Source: Mesostigma viride (lineage: Eukaryota > Streptophyta > Mesostigmatophyceae > Mesostigmatales > Mesostigmataceae). From it: a DNA stretch of 64,000 nt. The position numbers were made by a program, and so were the translations under genes. This document shows, piece after piece, positions 41,779 to 53,400 of this stretch (positions are counted from its first letter, which is position 1; every line of letters begins with the position of its first letter). A model generated the notes under the pieces. The model made no database searches. It worked only from the letters and a program-made list of their open reading frames with translations, and was not told the DNA's origin. The stretch is from positions 1,277,807 to 1,341,806 of the forward strand of contig RPFO01000002.1 in the NCBI GenBank assembly GCA_009746045.1, given 5' to 3'.

Positions 41779-43741
41779 CAACGAGCCACGAGCCACGAGG
41801 TAGCCATGGCTGTCGGAGCTCATAACTTTCACGTTTGAGCGCCGAATTCAGCTGTGAATATCACAATCGCTTCGTCTTTCTAAGACGCACATGCTGATAT
41901 AATTTTCCGACGCTATTACGCAATATACGATGAGCAAACGCCTCTCGACGCAACGCAGCCTGGCGGCTGCGCTTAGCAATGAAAATACGTCTGCAGCCTC
42001 GGCTGCAGCTTCGCCAACCGGCCCAGATGGCAACGGTGACACTAGTAGTGCACTGGTGCTCGCCCAGCCTTCCGGGCTCGCCTCGCCATCAGCATCGCCT
42101 GAACCTAAGCGCAGTCGCTCTGCTGAGCCGCCCTGGGAAGAGCGCTCCTTTGACGTCAACAGCCCCGGCTTCTGGCAGCGCAGCCCCGGTTGGTTCATGG
42201 AAGACTTGTATTACGGCAATCACGCCTCGCTTCTAGCCCTGTGCGTGTACCTCACGTCCCACAACCGTGGCCGCTGGCCTGGTGACGGCAAGCTTGTCGA
42301 CCCCGCCGAGGCTCTCCCAATCATTCACCGCATGCCTCGCCCCAGGCTTCAACGCTTCGCCCTCTGCTCCCTTGTTGGACGCTCCGAATCCGAGATCTGG
42401 GCTTCCCCACCGCCCCCCCCACCTTCCCCACCGAAGCCACCATCCGCACCCTCCTCAAGGAAGCTTTCGAGCAGCACGTGACCCCTCTTGCAGCAGGTGT
42501 GGCGGCAATTGGCGGCACGCTGGCTGCTGAGCTTCCCACCATCCCCACCGCCACCGCCACCCTCCTCGCCTCCACCCCTCCCCCCTCCACCGACTCCATC
42601 ACCGCCCAGCTCCGTGACATCGACCAGCGCCTCAAGGATAATGCAATCGCTATCGAGGTCTTGCAGAACACAGCAGGCCTCACCGCCCAGGCAGTGAAGG
42701 ACATTGCCGCCAAGCCAGCCCCGGCGGGCCTGGCCGGCGATGCTCCTCCCATCACGACCTGGGCGGACATGCTTAAGCAACATACCACCTCCACCACCTC
42801 CGCCGTCGCAGCCCAGCTCCAGCGGCAGACGCTTGACCTCCGCGAGGAGGCCGAGCTCGACAAGCGCAGCCTCAACGCCATACTCAAGAACTTGGACATG
42901 GAAGAAGGTGAGAATTCCGAGAAGCTTGCACGTGCGTTTGAGAGCAAAATCCTTGCACGCATGGGCCTTCTTGGTGAGATCAAGCTGACCGCCCACCGCC
43001 TCCCCCGCGCGCGGGGTAAGGCAGGGGCGCCTCCGCTTCTTCTCATCTTTGATAGCCCAGCGGACAAGATTTCGTTTCTCAGACGCCGCAAGCGGCTCGC
43101 GAATACTCCCTTCACCGTGGACGACGACTTGACCCTGGCACAGCAACAACGGCGACGGGAGCTATGGCCGACCTACACCCAGCTCCGGCAGACCAAGGCG
43201 GGCCAGCCGGTGTACTGGAAGGGGGCGGCCATCTACGTCGGCCACAAGCCCTGGCAAGCGACCCCCTCGACCACCGCGGCCCCAGCAACTCCAGCCCCAG
43301 CCTAGGGGAATACAGCAGTAGTGTAGAATAGTTAGACAGTGGCCTTGTACATGCCCGCCTACTACAGGCACTATACCAGCTGAGGCCTAGCCTTTTTAGT
43401 CATGTACATGTGTGCCTATGATGAGCCACACTCCAGACGATGCCTAGCCTTATTTAGTAATGTTGTGCCCATGCAGGGAGTCACTCTCTGCTGAGAAGCC
43501 ATGCCATAGCTCCTGTATAGCCACGATGATCTTCCCCCACATGCCACGCTCCCCCTTAACTGGGCATAGCGCGATACATCATGAGGGTGCAGGTGCCTTG
43601 GTGCACCTAGAGCAGGGGTAGCTTACATTCCCACCCTTGCATGAAGTAGCCTAGAATGTATTAAAAGCCATATGCCCCTTCTCAGGGCTATGTGCTACAT
43701 CTACTCCCAACGGAGTGATGTTGATAATTAATTAATTAATT
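41779..43741 (+). mobile_element. ORF1-only LINE, copy B (apparently full-length)
   Basis: Perfect 11-bp target duplication AACCCCCCCAC at 41768-41778 and 43742-43752. It has a 151-bp leader, ORF1, and a 3' region with the CTCCCAACGGAG hairpin and AATT tail. There is no RT. Confidence 0.9.
41930..43305 (+). pseudogene. LINE ORF1 protein, copy B, one frameshift
   Basis: RNA-binding chaperone-type ORF1p. It starts MSKRLSTQRSLAAAL after the leader. After a Ser/Pro-rich N-terminus come LYYGNHASLLALCVYL and SEIWASPP; the frame then slips at a C7 run near 42415. The second frame (to 43305) gives a coiled-coil-like segment (QLRDIDQRLKDN.IAIEVLQN), TWADMLKQHTTST, and the C-terminal domain HRLPRARGKAGAPPLLLIF ... 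DLTLAQQQRRRELWP. That last pattern matches the C-terminal domain of L1 ORF1p (PRPVI-F---DK--iL ... DLS--T---RR). One homopolymer indel separates it from an intact gene of about 458 codons. Confidence 0.8.
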
Positions 43742-43772
43742 AACCCCCCCACACTTGTGGACCAAACACCAT

Positions 43773-45340
43773 TAATTAATTATCAACATCACTCCGTTGG
43801 GAGTCAATGTAGCACATATCCCTGAGAAGGGGCATATGGCTTTAAATACATCCTAGGCTACTTCATGCAAGGGTGGGAATGTAAGCAACACTTGCTCTAG
43901 GTGCCGCAAGGGCACCGGCACCACCATGCTGTCTCAGGTTCAACCCAGCTAAGGGGATCCTGGCACGGGGGAGGAAGATCATCATGGCTATGCAAGGGCT
44001 AGGGCATGGCTTCTCGACAGAGAGCATCTCTCTGCATGGCATAGCATGGCTAAGTTCTTAATGCAACATCCATGGGGGTCCCATTATAGACAAAGCATGG
44101 CTAAATGTTGAAGGCATCATCCATGGGGGCCATTATGGGCGCACATGCGCGTGGGCCACATGCTAGGCTAAGCCTTACTAATCTACACTACTGGTATATA
44201 TATTCCTAGTCTGAGGTGGCAGGAGGGGGCTGCCAGGGCTTGTGGTCAACGTGGATGACCGCCCCCTCCAGTATACCGGCTTCCCCCTTGCGCTCTGCCG
44301 GAGCTGAAGGTAGGCCGGCCATAGCTCGCGTCGCCGTTGTTGCTGGGCCAGGGTCAAGTCGTCGTCCAGCGTGAAGCGAGTCTCCGAGAGCTTCTTGCGG
44401 CATTTAAGGAACGCCAGCTTGTCCGCCATGTACTTAAAGGTGAGGAGCACGGGGGCCGGGCCAGCCTTCCCCCGCGCGCGGGGGAGGCGGACAGCCGACA
44501 TGTCCAGCTCACCAGTGAGTAACATGGGGGCAAGAATGGCGCGCTTAAATGCCTCAAGAAGGCTCGTGGAGGTCTCACCTGCCTGCTGGTCGAAGTGCTT
44601 GACGATGACATTGTGGCTGCGCCGGGCGATGTCGGCTTCCTCGCGAAGGTCGAGGGCTTGTTGCTTGAGTTGTGCCGAGATGGTGGAGGTGGTGGAGGTG
44701 GTGTGCTGCTTAAGCAAGTCCGCCCAGGTGGAGGGAGCATCGCCGGCCGAGCCAGCAGGCGCCGGCTGGGCGGCGATGTCCTTCACCGCCTGGGCGGTGA
44801 GGCCGGCGGTGTCATGCAAGCTCTCAAGGGCGTTGGCGGTGGCTTGAAGGCGTTGGTCGAGGTCGAGGAGCTGGGCTTTGATGTCGGCAGTGGAGGCGGA
44901 AATGGCCGTGGAGGTGGAGGCGGCGGCGGTGGAAATGTGAGGAAGTTCAGCAGTCAGCGTGCCGCCGATTGCTGCTATGTCGGCAGCAAGGGGGGTCACG
45001 TGCTGCTGAAAGGCTTCCGTGAGGATGGAGCGGAGGGTGGGGACGGAAAGGGGTGGAGCCCAGATCTCGCCGTCAGAGCGCTGGAGAAGGGAGTTGAGGA
45101 TGGCGTGCTGGAGATGGGGGCGGACGCAGCCGGACAGCCCGTAGATGTTGGCCCAGCGGCTGCCGTCCGGGGCGAGGAGGCGATTGATGGAGTGGAAATG
45201 GAGGCACAGGTCGTAAAGCGAAGCGTAATCCCCGAAGAAGATGCAGCGCAGAGCATCGGTCGGAGAAATGGTGGCCCAGTCGTAATCTGCGACCTTGAAA
45301 GGCCTTGAAAGACCTTGAAAGACCTTGAAAGACCTTGAAA
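43773..45340 (-). mobile_element. ORF1-only LINE, copy C, tail-to-tail with B
   Basis: Perfect 13-bp target duplication GACCAAACACCAT at 43760-43772 and 45341-45353. Its AATT tail faces that of copy B across a short spacer. The 5' end is a run of five 10-bp CTTTCAAGGT units. Confidence 0.9.
44178..45340 (-). CDS. LINE ORF1 protein, copy C, open frame
   Basis: The frame is uninterrupted to the stop at 44178; upstream of 45340 it runs into target DNA, so the native start is lost or is not ATG. Order of segments: FFGDYASLYDLCLHFHSINR, SDGEIWAPP, a heptad-like region (AQLLDLDQRLQATANALESL), TWADLLKQHTTST, HFDQQAGETSTSLLEAF, then the L1-type C-terminal domain RLPRARGKAGPAPVLLTF and DLTLAQQQRRRELWPAYLQL. 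It closely parallels copy B. As a LINE RNP protein it would bind element RNA and form trimers through the coiled coil; that is family knowledge. Confidence 0.8.
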
Positions 45341-47403
45341 GACCAAACACCATATTCCAGTAAAATCCCCACCCAGACCAAGGAATGGAGCTAATTTGCA
45401 GCACCAAAATCGCACGTCTGGGCATACTTTGGCAGTTTACCAAAAAATACGTCTTTTTTGTGACTAAAAAAAAAAAATCAAATCAAATACGCATGGGTTG
45501 GGCCCAGGGAGACATAGATAACTTCCACAGGGTGGGAATATCAATGGGACCAATTTTCAGCTCATTCTGACCACGTATGTGAACAAACATCACTTTTGTA
45601 TGAAAAAAAAAAATGCACGAAAATACGGTTTTATGCCAAATGGCTGCACCAATCACCCCCTTGCCCACCACCAAGTGGGGCAAACAAGGTGCCAGCAAGT
45701 TATTTATCATGCAAACTATCTTGGAATCAAAATTCAGGTCATTCTGAGCTAGACTGATGGCATAAACTAGTGTCCTCAACTGCCACCCCTCAACCCTAGT
45801 ATAGACTGGCATGAGCTCAAACTTAACCCTTTTCATCACCTGCCCACCACAAATCATCAGAATCCTAACATAGACGGCTGCCAATTGAGTTATACAAACA
45901 GCCACCAAATGCAGGATCAAGCTGAGCATGAGCCTTGAGTACTAGAGAGGTCATTCATAGCATGCAGCACCACACTATGGTAGCATAGTTGGCAATCTTC
46001 ATTGGTAATAACAGAAATGTTTAGAGGCCCAAGCAACGTTCAATAGCAACAGAAACATGTGGGATTAGATGGGTGACTCGTACATGCTAGCCACACCCCA
46101 CACCTCACCATGGTTGTAAACCATGCTCAACAATAAGGTGCATAAACAGCATGCTCATCTACACGTGCTATGCTGACTTAGAGTAGAGGATGATGCCTCA
46201 ATCAACCAGCAATAATAACACAATGTTCTAACCCTGCAGGTTCACATCACCCCGTTCAAAAACCAACCAACAAAACAGAACTGTAAGCGCAAACACGAAA
46301 TACAGCAAAGCCATAAGAGAAATGGCTTGCAGCCATCCTCATAAGCATGGCTAGCATCCTTGAGAGCACATTGATTGTGAAGCATAGTGGCTGTGATCCA
46401 CAAATCTAAAGAGGACACACACGTAAGCATAGCTTACACATATACAAAGCATGGCCAGCAAGAGAAGTATAGCCACCTTGTTTCCCAGCACGTTGAGACG
46501 CACGGTTCATATGCTCGCCAGCTTGTTGCATGCCGCCCTCGAGGCATGCCGGGGTACGTGTTGAATATGCAATATAAGCACTCTGCCATCCAAATCCTTC
46601 CATATATCATTACATTAACGTAGCAGCTTACCTTGATATTACCCAATCCTAGACAGGATTTCAGAGCTTGCCACGCATAACGTAAGCGAATCGGTTGAAA
46701 GCTGCCGGAAAACTAGAGACGTGCATGCAGCAAGCGGCGAACAAAACAACGCACCCTTCCAGGAAACCGTGCTGAAAGCTTAGAATAAAGGGATTTCTAA
46801 ACGCAATAGACTTCGGGGGTAACCACTGGATAATAGACGTACAATGGCATGCTATCTTTCCTGACAAGGCGCGCAAGAAATGCCAGCCACCCATGGACGG
46901 GTTGACAGCGCATAAAGCAGGACCTGGCGTTTTCTTTCCGAAAATGACGAGGAAAAGTAATAAAATAAAAGGTTCTTTAACATTTTCAATCTCCCCGTTA
47001 ATGAACGTTGCTTTCTGCATCGCTAGGGACTAAGAACCTTTGTAATTATCGCTGTAGGCATGTATTGCTGCTTATTCGTTGCGGCAAGATTTCCGGGCCA
47101 GACCCCCTCGCAAACGCGGATGAAAAATGGCATCGATCTCGTCAATAATGCATCTTCGGCTACGCAAGATCATGATGAAACTTTGATTTGACGCATCTGC
47201 ATAATTTTCTGCGGTCTTATTGCCATATTACTGCATTTATTACCTAACGCACGTCGCCATGGCCAACTTGGCGCAAGGGCTACGCGCATCGTGCACCACA
47301 ATTTCACGTGCCGGGTACCGGCGCGAATTTTTTGGCGCGAAATAATTCCGGTGTGTCCGGACCCCTTAATGTCCAGTTAATAATTAATGCCGGAGCTGTC
47401 ACG

Positions 47404-50400
47404 TTAACTAATGCCAGTGCCAGGATCCAGCAGCAGTTTATGGCTGTACTGCTCCCCGTTCAGGTAATACCCATTGAAGTTGATCCGGGTGACCAGATCC
47501 TGCAGGTGAGGGAAATGCCCCACTTTGAGCTTGGTCGATAGAACCTGCTCGTCATGGATGGGAAGCCAAGACAGGAAAGAATAGCAATGGCGGGAGCCAC
47601 AAGGCATCAGTATAGGGTGGGATACCTAATTGATTTACCCATGGCAGCAGTTTATAGCGGGGTTAGGACAAGGCAGGAGGCATCAGTGGAAGCATAACAA
47701 AGACGAAAAAAACTAGCCATGTGCTGCAAGCACATATAAGTACTATAGATGCTGATAATACGAGCCGGCTACTATATGCAAAACTCAAGTAAATAAACTT
47801 CTTTATACGTACCAGTTGAGACCTTGCGGGTTATAGTTTGGAGGCAAAAAAGGGCAAAGTATGTAAATTATTACATTACTTAAACATGTAAAAACTTTAG
47901 CCTTTGTGCTGCCTTTCACTTTCGCTCAGTCTCAATTGGTTTCGTTATGTTTGCTACATTCTTGTGACATTGGCCATCTTTCCAGTGGCTGGACTGCTAG
48001 CCCCGCTGTAGATCACGACCGGTAGTCCTGCTGTAGGCTTGCTTATAGTTATATATGTAAGCACTGCTGCGCTGCAACTCAAGGCAAACCTCTCTGAAAC
48101 TATGGCTCCTCAACCTCTTTGTAGGTGAAGGCATACGAAGCACTATTCGCACAAGCTGATCGGACCCCAGACGAAGTAAGCAACTTCAAGTGTCAGTGCT
48201 ATTCTATCTGGACTCCACTCCAGACTGACGCAACGAGGTTCAATACCGTAGTGGCCAAAATCACTTTGCGACAGATACTTTGCGAATCGAACTCGCAAAC
48301 TTATATTAATTTGCTCTACTTTGGCTCACAAACTCTAGTTTACATGCCATTGTACTTCACTACTAGATTTTGTACTTGTTTCATTGGGTTGTACTAGAAA
48401 AGCGCCGCGTCGCAATCGCCATGTTGGAATAGTTTTGCCTCGCACACCTTAACTTTCACCTTGTGTTGGGGTCGCAGAATAATTTGTCGCAAAGTGATTG
48501 AGACCACTGCGCTACGGGGTAGCAAGTCCATCGCTGGTGGGACTCAATGAACTTGTTTTAAAATTCTAAACGAGTTCATAATGGTGCTAAGCATGTCGAA
48601 ACCCTCACCCGCAGCAGGAACGCGTTGCAGTCGTGGAAGGAATGCCGCGTCTGGAGCAGCTTGGCCTTAGAGGAGGTGATGAGCGAGGGCTGGCCCCACT
48701 GGCAGGCGGCCAGAGCGTGGGACGTGTGGAAGAAGTCAAGTGCCAGCGCAAGGATGGTCTTAACCCGGCCCGCCAGCAGCGTCCACTGGGAAAGGGGGTG
48801 GTGGGAGGAGAAGAGGGGGGGTGAGGAATAATATTTTATGCAAGCATCCAGTGGTTGAATTGGAAGGAATCACACGACACGTAGCATGATATTCAACAGG
48901 CAGCAGCGTCCACTGTGTGTGCGGGGAGGGGGGGGGGGATTGAAAGGGGGAGGGCCGGTGTTTCCATGCAAGCATGCTGCACATGAATGAGCGGGAATAG
49001 CACAACACGAAACGTGTATAGCTTGACATACGACAGGGAGCAGCGTGGGTGTAGCATCGCATCAGGGGCATAATCACTTTCTTTGTCTGCTAGCATCCTG
49101 TAACTAGGAAACCCACCAGCCGGTCGGGCCATAGCTAGCAAACCCGCCAGCGGGTCGGGCCATAACTAGCAAACCCACCGGCCGGTCGGGCCATGACAGG
49201 CAAACCCACCAGCCGGTCGGGCGCGGCGAAGCACTGTCGCTGGATGGACTCCAGGTAGGCCTCGTGGGCACCGCGCGCCTCGTCCAGGGACGTGGCGGCC
49301 GCCAGGGACTGTGAGAGCTGGCCCCAGGAGTAGTGGAGCACCTGGACGAGGGTGGGGCATAAATTGAGGTGGGCAGGCAAGTTGGAACATGAGTTTTGCG
49401 GAGCACCGATGAGTGGGGGGGGACGCTAAAAAGCAAAAAGGCAGTTTGGATCAGAAGATATGAAACAGAGAAAAAACATGGAACATTTGGTTCCTAAGTC
49501 TTCAGTACCACTCAGATGAGACCTGCCTAGATGATACACCACTTGGTCAAACCTGACGAATGAAGCCTTCATGAAACACCCCACGCCCTATCCCTGGCAA
49601 CATACCTTGTCCCGCATCACCTCTGCAATAATATGTATATGCCCCACATCAGGCAAAGAAGCACGCCCCCTCCTCCCCCTTCCCCCCCCCACACATTTGC
49701 GCCCTTCCTTTCCACTCCCCCGGTCCATCACGTATTGGTATCCACTCCCCCGGTCCATCACGTATTGGTATCCACTCCCCCGGTCCATCACGTATTGGCA
49801 TCCACTCACCCGGTCCATCACGTATTGGTGGATGGTATCCACAAAGTGCACCAGCTCCACTAACACTTGCAGCTGCAGCTGGTGCACCTCGGTCTGGGCA
49901 CCACCGCGCGCCGCCTTCACGCCCTGCAGGGAGATGCAATGAGGTTATACAAGTAGACGGTTATACAAGTAGGTGGGCGTGCGGGCGGGTGGGCGGGTGG
50001 CGGTGCGATAAAAGGGGTGCCTAACAGCAAGGCTAATCAATAAATACTACCTGAACTGAGAGTACAAATGTCAGTCTTTTGTCTACATTGAAATAGCTAC
50101 CCGCTGTCTTATACTCAGGTGAGAAGAAAGGAAAAGGAAACGATTCCCTATGGCCATGCATGCGCGCTCTGCAGGCGCACAAGTGTGTGGTGGACAAATG
50201 CGTGGGAGATCAGGTAACACCTGCGTCAGACCGTATTGAGGCGGCATGGCAGGAGGTTTGTGGGTGTTGGTGACATCCAGACTTTGAAGCATAGCAGCAT
50301 CAGAGTTACTACTATAATTCTACCACTGCGTGCAATACAAGTAATCATAGTAAGCGCAAGGGAAACCTCGGCACGCATGCGCAGTGGGGGACATCGGGCC

Positions 50401-53400
50401 TGCCTCGATGCCAAGGTGGCGGAGCTTGTGTAGCCTATGTCATGTGATATTTCGACCTACCTCAACATAGAGGCGGTGGAGCTTGTAGAACCTGGATCTC
50501 CACACACATACGACGGTGGATGATATGAGGCCTACCTCCACACACATCCGGTGGACCTTGTAGAGCACGTGCTTGGCCAGCTTGACCTTGAGCAGGAAGC
50601 GCATAACCTGCGCGGGCGACCGTCCATCCATCATTCCATCACATGCCACGTTGTGTGGTTAGTGAAAGAGAGTGAGGTCAGTGTAGTGAGCGTGGCTAGA
50701 TTGATTAGCGTAGTGTGCTTCGGGAGGTTGCGGTGGTTAGCGTGATCATTGTGATGTGCGCGGTTTTGTGTGGTGTGTGGTGTATGCCGATCGGTTTCAT
50801 GTTTGTGCACGGTGCGTGCATTGCATCTGCATTTGTGGGTAATGCGGTTCCGTTTGTCGGGTCTGTGCGGACGGCTCCATTCGTTGGGTCTGTGCGGGGC
50901 CACCTGTTGCGGTGGGCCCAGCCATACCCAACGCACCCGACCACTTCTCACGAGGTGCCCGTGCAATGTCACCGCTCAAGCTCAATGACAAAGTGATGGT
51001 GAATAACAAAGAGGTGGTTAGCGACCAAAAGCTGGTTCACAACAAAGAGGTGGTCAATCACAACGAGGTGGTTAAAGACAAAGACGACTTATGTGTGGAA
51101 ATGATCCAATGAAGCACACAGTTGCTCTCATAAACGGAGGGGTGTCCCTCACATGATTTCCGACCTTGCAAAAATAGGTTCCTCATAACAATTTCAACCT
51201 TGCCTGAAACCTGCGCTGTCCCTGACTACATGATCAACCGTGCGAAAGCAGAGGCACCATCCCTAGCAACAGTATCAACACACCGCACCACCCTCTGTGA
51301 CCCTTCCCACCCTCAGTGAAGCATGTACCACCTCACAGCTTCCAACAGTGACAGGAAGGCGTCCTCTCTCTCACATTGTTGTACTTCTGGAGTGCCACAT
51401 CATCGACGATGATGCCCAGCGGCCAGCCGACCTGCAAGAACCCCAAGGGACAAGGGGCCAGGGACACCAGCCATGCACGATGTACAAATTTCCAGCGGTT
51501 CACATGGCAATAAGAGTGCATGGGGTGGCAGGCTGGCAAGCTAACGGAGACCCCCCAGCGGCATTTCTACAACACAGCGAGGACACGCCGATGCAGGTCG
51601 GCAACCCATGCTCGCTTTCCCGCCTCCCAATCCCTCCCTGCCCACCACTGGATTCGCAACAACGACCATGTTCAACCTGCTACCTTCCACATCTGGACTC
51701 CAAACCGGAGCGCCCGAGTAAACAAAGTGACCAATACCGGACTCTGCTCCCAAAACCACTTGGATCAGATATCCAGGCGGTACATCCAATCTTCCAACGG
51801 TCCATATCTCTCTTACATAACTTACATCACCTACATAACAGGTCAATCAATTGATAGGACTCCCCCCACCTTGTACCATACCTCCCATCACTTTGTACCC
51901 CCCCACACACACCTTGTATTCCAGCGTCAGACGTTCCAGGGCCTCCAAGCCGTAGCCTGCGGCCGGCTCCTGCTGTGAGCGGAATGATGCCGTCGCATTC
52001 CCACCGCCGATGTCACGGGCACCGCCACCGCCATCACGAGGGCCCCTCGCGCCCACCCCCGCATCCTCCAGAATTATGGAGACTGCGTCAGCGCGCGGGA
52101 GATCGGGGTCCATCGACTGCTTGAGTGCGTCCTGAAAGGGGGGAAGAGGGAAGAGGGGGAGTAGCAATAACAGGAATATGACAATAATAATTGACAGGAA
52201 TATGGCGTCCATCAGCTGCTTGAGTGCGTCCGGAGGGGGGGAAGAGGGGAAATAGCAACACTATACACAGAACATTAGTCATTGATAGGAGATCGTTGAG
52301 TGCGTCATGTGTGTGTGGGGGATAATGGGGAATAGCAAGAGGATAAATAGGACCGTTCTCGTTGATAGGAGAACTGGGTCTGTTGACTGCTTCAGGGCAT
52401 CCTGCTAAACAGCAAAAGGGAAGGAAAGCAGTGACAGGGATACCAGGGCCACTTTGATAACTTCAATAACTCGGCCATGCATCCTCAGGTTATTTTGAAC
52501 TTATGCTTACCAACTTGATTACCTGAAGCCAGTGTGGAGTGATGCCAAAGACGACACAGGCCTTGTTAGCAATAATTGCTAGGAAGCCAGGTGTGGAATA
52601 ATTTGATACGAGTGCTAAGGCATATATAGAATGGGTTATATAGTGTCTGTAGCCTGGGCAACCTTGCAAGGCCATACTCCAAGTGGATGCATTCGTTTAA
52701 ACTACAGTTAAAACCTGCCGCTGGTTGTGGAATGATCCCGTGGTACAGTCATCCACGCATGAAGTTGGGTTGCCTTAAGATGGGTTCGCACCTGAAGTCA
52801 CCAGTCGCCCAGGATTTCGGCATCCTTAGTTCAAACTAGGTCAAATTAGTATGTTTTAGTATCTTGGGTTCAAATCAGTGCAGTTTTATAAAATCACTCA
52901 CGCCTTGAGTCGGGTTCACGCCTCCTTAAGTTAGGTTGACCCCGATTAATACAGCGAACCCAACTTAAGGCGTAAATGACTGTACTCTAATGATGTACAG
53001 CTCAGGGCCACCCACTTGCAGCCAGGTGTGGTCGCATACTTCGCATTTGAAAGCACACTTTCAGTATAGCACTGAAACAAGTATTATTACCTGCGGCCAG
53101 ACATTGAGCAGTCGCAATACCCCAGCGGATCTCGTTGTTTGTTTTCCAAACGACAATAACCTGCAGCCAGATGTTGAGCTCACTATCTTGCTAAATTGAG
53201 ACAGTGCGTGTTGACAGGCCGACCCACCTGCAGCCATTTATGGTTCAGCGACACTTCAAAGAATGCACGCTCCACTTGTCACCCACACACACCTGCAGCC
53301 AGTTGTTCAGCTCGTCGTCGTCCCATTTCTCAAAGTGCTGCAGCTTGTGGAACGCCGACTTGAGGAAGGGAGCCAGCACGTCTGCCACCACAGGGTGTTG

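Larger units (their letters stand above)
41554..47369. mobile_element. TTAA-flanked TIR transposon with two nested LINE insertions
   Basis: Ends TTAA-GGGGTCCGGACACACC (from 41554) and the exact inverse GGTGTGTCCGGACCCC-TTAA (to 47369): a perfect 16-bp terminal inverted repeat with TTAA. Removing LINEs B and C leaves about 2.3 kb, close to the related copy at 6112-8034. The right end lies 35 bp from the stop codon of the gamma-tubulin complex gene, so it probably forms part of that gene's 3' UTR. No intact transposase is visible. Confidence 0.85.

Noticed and set aside
45301-45340. CTTGAAAGAC 10-bp repeats as a regulatory array
   Set aside because: They are the 5' end of LINE copy C, lying exactly against its target duplication.
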